A DNA stretch of 64,000 bases from Neobacillus sp. FSL H8-0543 (GTDB taxonomy: Bacteria; Bacillota; Bacilli; Bacillales; Cytobacillaceae), in contig NZ_CP151943.1 in NCBI RefSeq assembly GCF_038592905.1, positions 2,864,501-2,928,500 on the forward strand, written 5' to 3'. Of the stretch, positions 53,118 through 63,155 are shown one piece after another (positions within the stretch are counted from its first letter, which is position 1; every line of letters starts with the position of its first letter). Both the position numbers and the translations under genes were made by a program. Under the pieces are notes generated by a model. It did no database searches and was not told where the DNA came from. It was given only the letters and a program-made list of their open reading frames with translations.

Positions 53118-53414
53118 GTGAGGTATCATGGCGATGAAGCATTAGGGCTGGTTGAAACAGTAGGTATGGTTCCTGCAATTGAGGCGGCTGATAAAATGCT
53201 GAAGGCTGCGAATGTTGAACTAGTATCCTATGAGAATGTAGGGTCCACACTTGTGACGGTTATGGTCAAGGGTGATGTGGCTGCTGTACGAGCAGCGGTG
53301 GAAGCAGGGGCTGAGGCTGCCGCGGCAATCGGTAAGTTGACGGCACATAATGTTATGCCGCGTCCGATTAGAAGTATAGGCGATATCGTTTCAATATATG
53401 ACATTGATAAATAA
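53118..53414 (+). CDS. BMC-H shell hexamer protein, 98 aa
   Basis: Single BMC domain: ALGLVETVGMVPAIEAADKM, then LKAANVELVSYENVGSTLVT, with GDVAAVRAAVEAGAEAAA. It forms flat hexamers tiling the microcompartment shell. GTG start after a purine-rich TTAGGGGGGA. The next gene is a second BMC-H. Confidence 0.9.
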   Translation: MRYHGDEALGLVETVGMVPAIEAADKMLKAANVELVSYENVGSTLVTVMVKGDVAAVRAAVEAGAEAAAAIGKLTAHNVMPRPIRSIGDIVSIYDIDK

Positions 53415-53439
53415 AAATAAGATAAAGGACTAACTAAAG

Positions 53440-53739
53440 ATGAATAGATACGAAGCTTTAGGGTTAATAGAAACATTTGGCATTGTTTATATTTTAGAGG
53501 CTGCAGATGCAATGTGCAAAGCCGCAGATGTTGAACTGATTGGCTTTGAAAATGTAGCTTCCGGATATATTTCTGTGTTGGTTCAAGGAGATGTTGTTGC
53601 CTGCAAAACGGCTGTAGAAACAGGTGTAAAAGCTGTGGAAGATATGGGTTCTTCTGTATATAGTTCAGTTGTTATTGCAAGACCGCATTCAGATATTGAA
53701 AAAATTATTGCTCGTTATTCAATTGATAACTTGCTTTAA
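53440..53739 (+). CDS. BMC-H shell hexamer protein, second copy, 99 aa
   Basis: RYEALGLIETFGIVYILEAA, ADAMCKAADVELIGFENVAS and GDVVACKTAVETGVKAVED identify a BMC domain. It diverges clearly from the preceding copy, including the pore loop (NVASG versus NVGST), so the two hexamers probably differ in permeability. ATG start; 30 bases separate it from the aldehyde dehydrogenase homologue. Confidence 0.9.
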   Translation: MNRYEALGLIETFGIVYILEAADAMCKAADVELIGFENVASGYISVLVQGDVVACKTAVETGVKAVEDMGSSVYSSVVIARPHSDIEKIIARYSIDNLL

Positions 53740-53769
53740 ATTGGATTGGAATGAAAAGGAGAGTCAGAA

Positions 53770-55257
53770 ATGAATATTATTGATAATGATTTGCTCTCCA
53801 TCCAAGAAGCACGAATTCTTGTGGAAAATGCTCGTGAAGCACAAAAAATGCTCGCGGCTTTTCCCCAGAAAAAACTGGATGAGATCGTTGAACGCATGGC
53901 AGAAGAAATATATAAACATATACGTGAACTCGCCGTGATGTCCAGTGATGAAACGGATTACGGTAACTGGCAGGATAAACTTGTAAAAAACCAATTTGTT
54001 TGTGAACAGCTGATTAATAGACTTAGAGGAATGACTTGTGTAGGCATCATTAGCGAGGATGTTCAAAACAAGACAATGGACATTGGCGTACCTATCGGTG
54101 TGATTACAGCATTATGCCCTGCAACCAGCCCAGTTTCTACCACGATATACAAGGCATTGATCGCCATTAAGTCTGGTAATGCGATTATCTTCTCGCCACA
54201 TCCTAGAGCGAGGCATACTATTGGCAAGGCGCTGGATATTATGATTCGAGCAGCAGAAGGCTATGGGTTGCCGGAGGGAGCACTGTCCTACTTGCATATA
54301 GTAACCCATGCCGGAACAGTGGAATTAATGAACCATGATGCCACATCCTTGATTATGAACACAGGTGTACCAAGTATGCTTAAAGCAACAAACCAAACTG
54401 GAAAGCCTGTTATCTATGGAGGAAATGGCAATGGACCTGCATTTATTGAACGGAGTGCTGATTTAAAGCAGGCGGTGCGGGATATTATTGCAAGTAAAAC
54501 CTTTGATAACGGTGTGGTATCTGCAGCGGAACACTCGGTTGTTGTAGATCGCTGTATCGGAGCAGAAGTAAAACAAATCTTTAAGGATCATGGCACTTAT
54601 TTTATGTCTGAAGAAGAATCAGAAAAGTTGGGGGCTTTCTTTTTCCATTCGGACGGCAGCACGAATGGGGAAATGGTTGGTAAATCTGCACCACAATTAG
54701 CTAAGCGTGCTGGTTTTCATGTACCAGATCATGTGGTCCTGCTGATTTCAGAGCAAAAATATGTATCCGAAAATAATCCTTATTCGAAAGAAAAGCTTTG
54801 TCCCGTTTTGGCCTATTACATAGAAGACGATTGGATGAATGCTTGTGAAAAGTGCATTGAGCTGTTGATTAGTGAGAGGAACGGTCATACTCTTGTTATT
54901 CATTCAAAGGATGAAGAGGTCATTCGCCAATTTGCCTTGAAAAAACCTGTAGCCAGAGTCCTTGTGAACACCCCTGCTACTTTTGGAAGTATGGGTGCGA
55001 CGACTAATTTATTCCCTGCTATGACACTCGGCAGCGGATCTACAGGTGTAGGGATAACCACTGATAATGTTTCACCTATGAACCTAATCTATATCCGAAA
55101 AGTGGGATATGGGGTTCGAAGGACTGAAGATATTACCAATGGAGGGCTACATGAGAGAGTACAAACAACAGATGGCAGCACACAGTCTACGAACTATAAG
55201 CTGGAAGACATAGAGATGCTGAAGCGTATTTTAAAAAATGCAATTGAAACACTATGA
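53770..55257 (+). CDS. CoA-acylating aldehyde dehydrogenase homologue with Ser at the catalytic Cys position, 495 aa
   Basis: EutE/AdhE-type fold; FDNGVVSAAEHSVVV corresponds to FDNG-x-x-C-A-S-E in AdhE. The catalytic Cys is replaced by Ser251 (TCT at 54520-54522). The rest is well kept, including GVPIGVITALCPATSPVST and TTLGSGSTG-like MTLGSGSTGVG. The N-terminal helix (LLSIQEARILVENAREAQKM) and the C-terminal EMLKRILKNAIETL look like encapsulation helices. It would normally turn acetaldehyde to acetyl-CoA; without Cys it may be structural or regulatory, with an active copy elsewhere. GGAGAG precedes the ATG. Confidence 0.85.
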   Translation: MNIIDNDLLSIQEARILVENAREAQKMLAAFPQKKLDEIVERMAEEIYKHIRELAVMSSDETDYGNWQDKLVKNQFVCEQLINRLRGMTCVGIISEDVQNKTMDIGVPIGVITALCPATSPVSTTIYKALIAIKSGNAIIFSPHPRARHTIGKALDIMIRAAEGYGLPEGALSYLHIVTHAGTVELMNHDATSLIMNTGVPSMLKATNQTGKPVIYGGNGNGPAFIERSADLKQAVRDIIASKTFDNGVVSAAEHSVVVDRCIGAEVKQIFKDHGTYFMSEEESEKLGAFFFHSDGSTNGEMVGKSAPQLAKRAGFHVPDHVVLLISEQKYVSENNPYSKEKLCPVLAYYIEDDWMNACEKCIELLISERNGHTLVIHSKDEEVIRQFALKKPVARVLVNTPATFGSMGATTNLFPAMTLGSGSTGVGITTDNVSPMNLIYIRKVGYGVRRTEDITNGGLHERVQTTDGSTQSTNYKLEDIEMLKRILKNAIETL

Positions 55258-55290
55258 TAGAAATTCTACAAGAATGAGAGGGAAGTAATT

Positions 55291-57831
55291 TTGGATATTC
55301 GCGATTTTTCAATAAAGTTAGCAGAAGCAACCAAAAACATGTCTGCTGAAGAACGAGCATCGTTAATTAAAATATTTGAAGGAGTTTCAAAGAATTTTTC
55401 AAATGAAGAACCTCAACATTATTCCGAGTACACAGAACATGGTGACGGGATTCCTGAGGGAATGACGGAACGTTTAAAGAAGTTAAAGGAAAACTATTTA
55501 ACACATGTTCCTTCAATTACGACGTACCGTGCTAGAGCAATTACTAAGATTGCGAAAGAAAACCCTGGCATGCCTAAGATTATGCTGCGTGCTAAGTGTT
55601 TCCGTTATTGTTGCGAGACGGCACCGTTAGTTATTCAGGATAATGAGTTGATTGTTGGAGCGCCAAACGGAGCACCTCGTGCTGGAGCGTTTTCACCTGA
55701 TATTGCATGGAGATGGATGGAGGACGAAATTGATACGATTGGAAAACGTCCTCAGGACCCATTCTATATTTCTGATGAAGACAAAAAAATCATGCGAGAA
55801 GAACTGTTTCCTTTCTGGAAAGGAAAATCCATCGATGAATACTGTGAAGACCAGTACAGAGAAGCTGGTGTTTGGACGCTTTCTGGGGAGTCGTTTGTTT
55901 CAGACTGTTCTTACCATGCCTTAAATGGCGGCGGTGACTCCAACCCAGGATATGATGTCATCTTAATGAAAAAAGGGATGCTTGATATTCAGCAGGAGGC
56001 ACGGGATCATCTTGAAAAGCTGGATTACCAAAATCCTGATGATATTGAAAAGATCTATTTCTATAAATCTATTATTGATACGACCGAAGGGGTAATGATT
56101 TATGCCAAACGTTTAGCTGCTTATGCTGCTGAACTGGCTGCAAAGGAAAGCAATCCTAAACGTAAGGCTGAATTATTAAAGATTGCTGAAGTGAATGCGC
56201 ATGTACCGGCGCATAAGCCTCGTACTTTCTGGGAAGCCATTCAATCTGTATGGACAATTGAATCGCTACTTGTCGTGGAAGAAAACCAAACAGGTATGTC
56301 AATTGGTCGAGTTGACCAATATATGTATCCATTCTATAAGGCAGACATGGAAGCAGGACGAATGACGGACTATGAAGCATTTGAACTGGCTGGTTGTATG
56401 CTGATCAAAATGTCTGAAATGATGTGGATTACAAGTGAGGGCGGGTCTAAGTTCTTCGCTGGGTATCAGCCATTTGTCAATATGTGTGTGGGCGGCGTGA
56501 CCCGTGACGGTCGTGATGCTACAAACGACCTTACCTACTTGCTAATGGATGCCGTTCGCCTTGTTAAGATCTATCAACCATCACTTGCTACAAGGATTCA
56601 TAACAAATCACCGCAAAAATACTTGAAAAAAATTGTTGAAGTTATCCGTTCAGGTATGGGGTTCCCAGCATGTCATTTCGATGATGCTCACATAAAAATA
56701 ATGCTCGCAAAAGGTGTTTCGATTGAAGATGCAAGAGACTATTGCTTAATGGGCTGTGTGGAACCGCAGAAGTCAGGACGTCTATATCAGTGGACTTCAA
56801 CGGCTTATACCCAATGGCCAATCGCCATTGAATTGGTTCTAAACCACGGTGTTCCACTTTGGTTTGGTAAGCAGGTAACTCCGAATATGGGAGACTTGAG
56901 CCAATTTAAAACCTATGAAGAGTTCGATTCTGCTGTTAAAGAGCAGATAAAATATATTACCAAATGGTCAAGTGTGGCAACGGTAATTTCTCAGCGCGTT
57001 CATCGAGATATGGCTCCAAAGCCTCTAATGTCAATTATGTATGAAGGCTGTATGGAAAGCGGGAAAGACGTATCTGCAGGTGGAGCCATGTACAACTTCG
57101 GACCTGGAGTTATCTGGTCTGGGTTGGCTACCTATACAGACTCAATGGCCGCTATTAAGAAATTAGTTTTTGAGGAAAAGAAATATACTCTAAAGCAGCT
57201 AAATGAAGCGTTAAAAGCTGACTTTGTCGGCTATGAACAGATTAGAACAGACTGCCTTAATGCACCTAAGTATGGCAATGATGATGACTATGCAGATTTA
57301 ATTGCGGCTGAATTAGTTAACTTTACAGAAATGGATCACCGGAGATACAAAACCTTATATTCCGTATTAAGTCATGGTACTTTATCCATTTCAAACAATA
57401 CTCCATTCGGACAATTGACCGGTGCATCTGCTAACGGTCGTCACGCGTGGCTGCCGCTCTCGGATGGTATTAGTCCGACTCAGGGGGCTGATGTAAAAGG
57501 TCCGACTGCTATTATCAAGTCTATCTCGAAAATGGCAGCCGACAGTATGAACATTGGTATGGTTCATAACTTTAAGCTTATGGCAGGCTTACTTGATACT
57601 CCTGAAGGAGAAGAAGGTATTATTACACTCTTACGTACAGCTTCGGTCCTTGGTAATGGAGAAATGCAGTTTAACTATCTAGATAACAAAACCTTGATTG
57701 ACGCACAGAAGCATCCAGAACAATATCGTGATTTAATTGTTCGTGTTGCAGGATACAGTGCATTCTTCGTTGAGCTTTGTAAGGATGTTCAAGATGAAAT
57801 AATTAGCAGAACAGTACTAACCAGTTTTTAA
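55291..57831 (+). CDS. cutC: choline trimethylamine-lyase CutC, glycyl radical enzyme, 846 aa
   Basis: It splits choline into trimethylamine and acetaldehyde by radical chemistry, without oxygen. All key residues match the Desulfovibrio enzyme in number and kind: Tyr208 and Asp216 ([16 protein letters not shown]), Phe395, Cys489 and Glu491 ([10 protein letters not shown]), Thr502 and Tyr506 (TSTAYTQW), and the radical Gly821 ([15 protein letters not shown]). The 846-residue length indicates type I (GRM1), without the long N-terminal extension of type II. The N-terminal [20 protein letters not shown] resembles an encapsulation helix. TTG start after AGGGAAG. Confidence 0.95.
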   Translation: MDIRDFSIKLAEATKNMSAEERASLIKIFEGVSKNFSNEEPQHYSEYTEHGDGIPEGMTERLKKLKENYLTHVPSITTYRARAITKIAKENPGMPKIMLRAKCFRYCCETAPLVIQDNELIVGAPNGAPRAGAFSPDIAWRWMEDEIDTIGKRPQDPFYISDEDKKIMREELFPFWKGKSIDEYCEDQYREAGVWTLSGESFVSDCSYHALNGGGDSNPGYDVILMKKGMLDIQQEARDHLEKLDYQNPDDIEKIYFYKSIIDTTEGVMIYAKRLAAYAAELAAKESNPKRKAELLKIAEVNAHVPAHKPRTFWEAIQSVWTIESLLVVEENQTGMSIGRVDQYMYPFYKADMEAGRMTDYEAFELAGCMLIKMSEMMWITSEGGSKFFAGYQPFVNMCVGGVTRDGRDATNDLTYLLMDAVRLVKIYQPSLATRIHNKSPQKYLKKIVEVIRSGMGFPACHFDDAHIKIMLAKGVSIEDARDYCLMGCVEPQKSGRLYQWTSTAYTQWPIAIELVLNHGVPLWFGKQVTPNMGDLSQFKTYEEFDSAVKEQIKYITKWSSVATVISQRVHRDMAPKPLMSIMYEGCMESGKDVSAGGAMYNFGPGVIWSGLATYTDSMAAIKKLVFEEKKYTLKQLNEALKADFVGYEQIRTDCLNAPKYGNDDDYADLIAAELVNFTEMDHRRYKTLYSVLSHGTLSISNNTPFGQLTGASANGRHAWLPLSDGISPTQGADVKGPTAIIKSISKMAADSMNIGMVHNFKLMAGLLDTPEGEEGIITLLRTASVLGNGEMQFNYLDNKTLIDAQKHPEQYRDLIVRVAGYSAFFVELCKDVQDEIISRTVLTSF

Positions 57832-57900
57832 TTTTAATTTTAATTTTAATTTTTGCTGCTTGCCAAAACTAATGCTTCCCTAGCAAGCAGCAAAATCACT
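57832..57900 (+). repeat. AATTTT hexamer repeats and 13-bp inverted repeat between cutC and cutD
   Basis: Right after the cutC stop, AATTTT repeats about four times. Then TTTTGCTGCTTGC (57851-57863) and its perfect complement GCAAGCAGCAAAA (57883-57895) form a stem with a 19-base loop. No T-run follows on the + strand, so it may set relative cutC/cutD mRNA levels. Confidence 0.7.
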
Positions 57901-57936
57901 TGATTAAAAGATGAACCAAACAGGAGATTGAACAGT

Positions 57937-58890
57937 ATGGGCAATCCAAAAATTGCATTGATTGAAAGAAAGGCATTTATTTCCAATATACAAAAGTATA
58001 ATATGTTCGATGGTCCGGGGATCAGAACGATTGTGTTTTTTAAAGGATGTCCATTACGTTGTAAGTGGTGTGCAAATCCTGAAGGCCTAGAACGAAAATA
58101 TCAAGTCATGTTTAAAAAAAGTGCCTGTAAAGATTGTGGTGCCTGTGTTCCAGTCTGCCCGGTTGGAATCCACCAAATTTCAAATGAAACCTTTAAACAT
58201 GAAGTTATTCGCAGCATTGATTGTACAGGCTGCAAAAAGTGTACAGAGGTTTGTCATGAGCAGGCATTATCGATCGTAGGCGGGACCAAAACGATTTCGG
58301 AACTTTACGAAATCGTTGAAGAGGATAGGATTTTTTACGATATGTCTGGCGGGGGTATTACCCTTGGCGGTGGTGAAGTGTTAATGCAGCCTGAGGCTGC
58401 TGCAAATCTGCTAATGGTTTGTAAAAAAGAAGGAATTAATACAGCGATTGAAACAAGCGGTTATGCCAAACTTGAGGCTGTCCTTAAAGTGGCCGAGTTT
58501 ACTGACCTGTTCCTTTATGATATCAAGCACATTCAATCAGAGCGGCATTTTGAATTGACTGGAGTTCGGAATGAACTTATTTTGAATAATTTGAAAGAAC
58601 TTCTTAGCCGCCGGTATAACGTGAAAATCAGAATGCCTTTATTAAAAGGTTTAAATGATAGCCAGGAGGCCATTGAAGGCGTTACCCAATTCCTGCTTCC
58701 TTACAAGGATTATAAGAATTTTAAAGGGGTAGATTTACTTCCTTACCATAAATTTGGAGTAAATAAATACAACCAATTAGGAATGGAGTACCCGATAACA
58801 GGGGACCCAAGCCTAAATAGTGATGAAATGAAAAGGATCGAGAGTTGGTTTAAGCAACACGACATCCCCGTTACCGTTATCAACCATTGA
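57937..58890 (+). CDS. cutD: CutC-activating radical SAM enzyme CutD, ~317 aa
   Basis: The radical SAM CxxxCxxC is in FKGCPLRCKWCANPEG. Two extra 4Fe-4S clusters follow: CKDCGACVPVCPVGIH and CTGCKKCTEVCHEQAL. GGGITLGGGEVLMQP and TSGYA-like motifs complete the family. The enzyme installs the glycyl radical on CutC. ATG 57937 is chosen since AGGAG is 11 bases upstream; the TTG at 57928 is too close. It is separated from cutC by an inverted repeat. Confidence 0.95.
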   Translation: MGNPKIALIERKAFISNIQKYNMFDGPGIRTIVFFKGCPLRCKWCANPEGLERKYQVMFKKSACKDCGACVPVCPVGIHQISNETFKHEVIRSIDCTGCKKCTEVCHEQALSIVGGTKTISELYEIVEEDRIFYDMSGGGITLGGGEVLMQPEAAANLLMVCKKEGINTAIETSGYAKLEAVLKVAEFTDLFLYDIKHIQSERHFELTGVRNELILNNLKELLSRRYNVKIRMPLLKGLNDSQEAIEGVTQFLLPYKDYKNFKGVDLLPYHKFGVNKYNQLGMEYPITGDPSLNSDEMKRIESWFKQHDIPVTVINH

Positions 58891-58930
58891 TAGAGTTCCT
58901 GGGGGAAAATAGATTTGAAAGGTACTTATT

Positions 58931-59284
58931 ATGGGAGCATTTAGTGAGAAATCTATAGAGCGCATCATACAAGAATCAGTACCAGGTAAACAAGTTACCA
59001 TTGCACATGTGATTGCTTCACCTATGTTGGATATATATGAACGTTTGGGAATAGAAGAAAAAGGTGCCATTGGCATTCTAACTTTAACTCCTTACGAAAC
59101 GGCAATCATTGCCGCTGATATTGCAACAAAGACAGCAGATGTAGAAATTGGATTTCTTGATCGCTTTACTGGATCGGTCGTGATAAGCGGCGATGTTCAA
59201 AGTGTCATCACAGCACTGGAAGCCGTAAATGAAACATTGAAAAATATGCTGGGTTTTGTGACAACCCCAATTACACGAACATGA
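58931..59284 (+). CDS. EutS/PduU-like circularly permuted BMC shell protein, 117 aa
   Basis: [20 protein letters not shown] and [20 protein letters not shown], then [18 protein letters not shown], match EutS. Permuted BMC-H proteins form hexamers with a capped pore, often set at shell edges. The stop overlaps the EutP-like start by 4 bases. Confidence 0.9.
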   Translation: MGAFSEKSIERIIQESVPGKQVTIAHVIASPMLDIYERLGIEEKGAIGILTLTPYETAIIAADIATKTADVEIGFLDRFTGSVVISGDVQSVITALEAVNETLKNMLGFVTTPITRT

Positions 59285-59754
59285 GAAAGAAGCGAATAAT
59301 GGTCATTGGTCCTACAAATTGTGGAAAGACCACTTTGGTCCATGCACTAAATGACCACGAGGGGCCAATTAAGAAAACACAGAATCTTATTTATGGAAAA
59401 TACACGATTGATGTCCCCGGGTCTTATATTGAAAACGCGTGGATGTACAAATATTTAATTTCAGCCGTACAAGATGCATCACATGTATTGATCCTGGTTG
59501 ATCAATCAAAATGTGCAAATGTATATTCACCTGGTTTTGCAAAAGTGTTTCGCTGTCCTGTAATTGGAGTCATTACAAAAGTGGATGTAAATCCGGAGAA
59601 TGAGGCTAACTGCCTTCGACAACTTCAGCAAATTGGAGTACAGGAGCCTTATTTTAAAATTAGTACAGCGAATGAGAAGAGCATCAGTAATTTAAAAGAT
59701 TTTCTATTAGAAAAGGTAATGAGGGCGGAAAATGAAATTTATTACCGAAGGTGA
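59281..59754 (+). CDS. EutP/PduV-like P-loop protein, 157 aa
   Basis: A Ras-like fold with P-loop [21 protein letters not shown] in place of the switch DxxG, and VITKVDV for base recognition. EutP of Salmonella has acetate kinase activity, and PduV is linked to shell positioning. Overlaps its neighbours at both ends, showing tight coupling. Confidence 0.88.
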   Translation: MRKKRIMVIGPTNCGKTTLVHALNDHEGPIKKTQNLIYGKYTIDVPGSYIENAWMYKYLISAVQDASHVLILVDQSKCANVYSPGFAKVFRCPVIGVITKVDVNPENEANCLRQLQQIGVQEPYFKISTANEKSISNLKDFLLEKVMRAENEIYYRR

Positions 59755-60400
59755 CTTACGGGATTTATTAAAAAAAGAACCTTTTACGACGTATGATTTA
59801 ATTCCAGAGGTAAGGCTGACACCTGGAGCACGGCAGTTTCTTGGAGACCGTGGGGTCAAAATACTCGATAAAGTTTCCGCTAGTAAAGAAATAACAGCAG
59901 AAAGTAAACCAGCAATAGAAGTACGTGAGTGTAGGAACAAGTGGAAAAACTTGCAGTTTCACAGCAGGATGAAATCGATCGAGGTGTTATTTCTTTTAAC
60001 GGCAGAAGATATGCTGCCTAGAGATGTTGGTTTGGCGCACAGTGTGGTGAAGTTAAACAAACAATTTTCTTCTATTAAAAAGGCAGTAAAAAGTAAAGGT
60101 ACCATTGAAAACCTTAGTTGCAAGGAATGTACAGGGATAAATGAAACGAATTTCTCTGAAACTCTTGATGATTGTTTTGAAATCACTGAATTTCATATGC
60201 AGCTTGATAAAGGTAAAGATATCTTACTATTACATAGACTTCGATGTGCCCTTCAAGAAATAGAGCCATTTGCACAAGAACTCTATCTGGAGGAAAAAGA
60301 AGAAAATTATGAAGAGATCAATTGTAAGGTGAATCAATTGATTAATAGCCTTTCTCAATTAATCTGCTCAGTGGCTGGAGGGTTGAAATGTCAAAAGTAA
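59732..60400 (+). CDS. EutT-like protein of a B12-independent microcompartment, 222 aa
   Basis: The N-terminal [16 protein letters not shown], then EVRLTPGARQFLGDRGVKIL, matches the start of EutT, the corrinoid adenosyltransferase of ethanolamine microcompartments. A CKEC motif follows near residue 130 and the C-terminal half is helical. Choline lyase does not need B12, so the role is unclear; it could be inactive, or have another ligand. Overlaps the EutP-like gene start by 23 bases and the EutJ-like start by 13. Confidence 0.65.
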   Translation: MKFITEGDLRDLLKKEPFTTYDLIPEVRLTPGARQFLGDRGVKILDKVSASKEITAESKPAIEVRECRNKWKNLQFHSRMKSIEVLFLLTAEDMLPRDVGLAHSVVKLNKQFSSIKKAVKSKGTIENLSCKECTGINETNFSETLDDCFEITEFHMQLDKGKDILLLHRLRCALQEIEPFAQELYLEEKEENYEEINCKVNQLINSLSQLICSVAGGLKCQK

Positions 60401-61230
60401 ATTCAAATTTCGAGTACTGTAACCAACTTGTAAGAGATTTTGAAAAAGTAATCGAAAATCCGCTTGTGGGTAAATCTGCTGCTTACTATACAGGAGTTGA
60501 TTTAGGAACCGCATGTATCGTTTTGGCCGTTCTAAATGAAAACAATCAACCAGTTGCAGGTGCTTACCGATATGCAGATGTTGTTCGCGATGGCATGGTC
60601 GTAGATTATATTGGTGCGGTTAATATAGTTAGAGAAATGAAGAAAGAGCTTGAAGAGAAATTAGGTGTCGGATTGCTTCTTGCAGCCGCTGCTATTCCAC
60701 CAGGTACAGATACACTTGATTCCGGAGCCGTAAAAAACGTTGTTGAAGCAGCGGGATTTGAGCTGACCCATTTACTTGATGAACCTACGGCGGCTAATGC
60801 AGCACTCAAAATTGAGAACGGTGCAGTGGTCGATATTGGTGGAGGAACGACGGGTATTTCGATTCTAAAGGATGGCAAAGTGGTTTATGTAGAGGATGAG
60901 CCAACGGGCGGCACCCACTTTTCATTGGTGATTTCCGGTGCATACAAATATTCGTTTCCAGAGGCAGAGAAGTTTAAACGTAATCCAAAGAATCACAAGG
61001 AATTGCTGCCAGTGTTAAAACCTGTAGTGGAAAAAATAGCGTCGATCATCAATCGACATATTAATGGTCATGACGTTAAGGAAATCGCCTTGGTAGGTGG
61101 AACCTGCTGTTTGGACGGGATTGAAGAGATCATCGCAAACAAAACAGGAATCTACACCCATAAGCCGCATAATCCAATGTTTGTAACTCCTATAGGGATA
61201 GCACTTAGCTGCAGGCAGCAAAGTATATGA
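60388..61230 (+). CDS. EutJ-like Hsp70-fold chaperone, 280 aa
   Basis: The actin/Hsp70 ATPase signatures are YTGVDLGTACIVLAVLNE, then LLDEPTAANAALKIENGAVV, DIGGGTTGIS and EIALVGGTCCLDGIEEI. EutJ proteins probably help fold or reactivate cargo enzymes. Start ATG lies inside the EutT-like gene. Confidence 0.88.
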   Translation: MSKVNSNFEYCNQLVRDFEKVIENPLVGKSAAYYTGVDLGTACIVLAVLNENNQPVAGAYRYADVVRDGMVVDYIGAVNIVREMKKELEEKLGVGLLLAAAAIPPGTDTLDSGAVKNVVEAAGFELTHLLDEPTAANAALKIENGAVVDIGGGTTGISILKDGKVVYVEDEPTGGTHFSLVISGAYKYSFPEAEKFKRNPKNHKELLPVLKPVVEKIASIINRHINGHDVKEIALVGGTCCLDGIEEIIANKTGIYTHKPHNPMFVTPIGIALSCRQQSI

Positions 61231-61248
61231 TTGGCAGGTGTAGTTATC

Positions 61249-61551
61249 ATGGATCTTCGAATAATAAAATCCCCATCCGAGGGTACATTAGATATTCTTA
61301 TGCGGCGCATTGGTACTAGTCTCAATAAGAAAATGGAATGTATGGATGCGATCGGACTAGTGCAGGGAAAAATGATTGAAATGATTTTTGCTGCCGATAT
61401 AGCTGAAAAGGCAGTTGGAGTTCAGGTAGCAGATGTTAGAGGCAGCTGCCCTCAGAATATGATTTTAATTGCCATTTTTGGCGATACTTCATCCGTTGAA
61501 TCAGCATTGCAGGAGATTAAACGGAAGTGGGAAGAAGGTAAAGTGCGATGA
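61249..61551 (+). CDS. atypical BMC-domain protein, ~100 aa
   Basis: The BMC core is AIGLVQGKMIEMIFAADIAE and GSCPQNMILIAIFGDTSSVE, preceded by a 30-residue leader (DLRIIKSPSEGTLDILMRRI). ATG 61249 is preferred to the earlier TTG 61231 because GGCAGGTG stands upstream. Its last four bases overlap the EutN-like start. It may be a minor shell part. Confidence 0.75.
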   Translation: MDLRIIKSPSEGTLDILMRRIGTSLNKKMECMDAIGLVQGKMIEMIFAADIAEKAVGVQVADVRGSCPQNMILIAIFGDTSSVESALQEIKRKWEEGKVR

Positions 61552-61811
61552 TTACCGCAAAACTCATTGATACTGTATGGGCAACAAGAAAAGCAGAATC
61601 ACTTAACGGCTTAAAGTTTATGCTGGCGGAAGTGATTGGTGGCCTAAATGAGGGGCAGCGCCTGATTGTCGTAGATATCATAAGTGCCGGTATCGGAGAT
61701 AGGGTTATTGTTACTACAGGCTCATCGGCTCGCAAAATGCTGGGTGATGACTCAATACCTATTGACGCGGTTGTTGTAGGTATCATTGATGAAGATTGTA
61801 AGTTTAAGTGA
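61548..61811 (+). CDS. EutN/CcmL-like BMC vertex protein, 87 aa
   Basis: AKLIDTVWATRKAESLNGLK and VDIISAGIGDRVIVTTGSSA match the pentamer-forming EutN/CcmL family, which closes the shell's vertices. Length is normal. Confidence 0.92.
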   Translation: MITAKLIDTVWATRKAESLNGLKFMLAEVIGGLNEGQRLIVVDIISAGIGDRVIVTTGSSARKMLGDDSIPIDAVVVGIIDEDCKFK

Positions 61812-61827
61812 TTAGGGTGGTGCAAAA

Positions 61828-63153
61828 TTGAGTCTTCTAGATTTGGTAAAAGAAGCTGGCATTGTCGGAGCAGGAGGGGCAGGATTCCCTACTCATGTAA
61901 AATTAGCCGCAAAGGCAGAATATATCCTGCTTAACGGTGCTGAATGTGAACCACTTTTAAGAGTGGATCAGCAATTAATGGAGCTGTTTCCCGGTGAGAT
62001 TATTAAAGGCTTTGAAGCCGCAGGAAAGCTTGTAGGCGCAAGTAAAGCACTGATAGGTATTAAAAGAAAGCATAAAGAAGTAGTTTCTATTTTGAAAGCG
62101 AAGATTAATGCGTTACAGCTTGGGGACTTCGTTGAGGTAAAAGAGCTTGAGGATTTTTATCCTGCAGGTGACGAACAGATTTTGGTGTACGAACTAACGG
62201 GGAGAATTGTCCCCGAAGCAGGTATTCCCATTCAGGTTGGATGTGTAGTAATCAATTCAGAAACAGCTTTAAATATTTACAATGCAATGATGAAAGAGCC
62301 TGTTACGGAAAAATATATCACGGTTGCAGGAGATATACCTAAGCGCTTGACCGTAAAGGTTCCAGTGGGAACACCGATAATAGATGTGTTGAAGCTAAGC
62401 GGTATCGATAATTTTGAAGGGTATGCCGTTATTGATGGAGGTCCTATGATGGGGCCAGTCTTGAGCAGTTTAAATGGATTTGTGACAAAGAAAACAAAGG
62501 GATTAGTCATTTTAAAAAAGCAGCATAATCTGATTCGAAGAAAATCAATTAGTATGGAACAGGCAATGAGAGTGAATAAATCTTGTGAACAATGTCGTAT
62601 GTGTACGGACATGTGTCCTCGTTATTTGCTTGGGCACAACATGCAGCCACATAAGATGATGAGGGTAACAAACTATGCATTGGAGGATGTGGAAGATCAG
62701 AAGAGTGCCTATCTTTGCTCCCAGTGTAATTTATGTGAATTGTTCTCATGTCCAATTGGAATATATCCGAGGAATGCCAATCAGTCTATTAAACAGAAAT
62801 TAGTTGAAAAAAATATTCGATATACTATGGTGCAGACAACATTCACTGCCCGCAAAAACCGTAAATTCCGCTTTGTTCCAAGTAAGCGTCTTACGGCTAG
62901 ATTGGGCTTGTATGGTTATGACAAACCGGCTCCATTGACAGACATTACACTAAAACCAGAGCTTGTATATATTGCAAAAAGCCAGCATGTCGGGGCTCCG
63001 GCAATTCCAGTTGTTTCCGTTGGTGATCACGTAGCCGTTGGACAGCTGATTGGAAGAATTCCTGAAAACAGTTTAGGAGCCGCAATTCATGCAAGCATTT
63101 CTGGAACAGTTGTGGAAATCGAAAATGCTTTTATTGCAATAAGGAGGGACTAA
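61828..63153 (+). CDS. PduS/RnfC-like electron-transfer protein, 441 aa
   Basis: The flavin/NADH-binding part starts GIVGAGGAGFPTHVKLAA and LLNGAECEPLLRVDQ. Two 4Fe-4S motifs follow, CEQCRMCTDMCPRYL and CSQCNLCELFSCPIG. PduS reduces cobalamin in propanediol compartments; here electron transfer through the shell is more likely. TTG start after AGGGTGG. A barrel-sandwich C-terminus (VVSVGDHVAVGQLIGRIPEN) is present as in RnfC proteins. Confidence 0.9.
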   Translation: MSLLDLVKEAGIVGAGGAGFPTHVKLAAKAEYILLNGAECEPLLRVDQQLMELFPGEIIKGFEAAGKLVGASKALIGIKRKHKEVVSILKAKINALQLGDFVEVKELEDFYPAGDEQILVYELTGRIVPEAGIPIQVGCVVINSETALNIYNAMMKEPVTEKYITVAGDIPKRLTVKVPVGTPIIDVLKLSGIDNFEGYAVIDGGPMMGPVLSSLNGFVTKKTKGLVILKKQHNLIRRKSISMEQAMRVNKSCEQCRMCTDMCPRYLLGHNMQPHKMMRVTNYALEDVEDQKSAYLCSQCNLCELFSCPIGIYPRNANQSIKQKLVEKNIRYTMVQTTFTARKNRKFRFVPSKRLTARLGLYGYDKPAPLTDITLKPELVYIAKSQHVGAPAIPVVSVGDHVAVGQLIGRIPENSLGAAIHASISGTVVEIENAFIAIRRD

Positions 63154-63155
63154 AA

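Noticed and set aside
53764..54066. 100-codon minus-strand ORF over the aldehyde dehydrogenase start
   Set aside because: Antisense shadow of a well-matched enzyme family; no independent signals.
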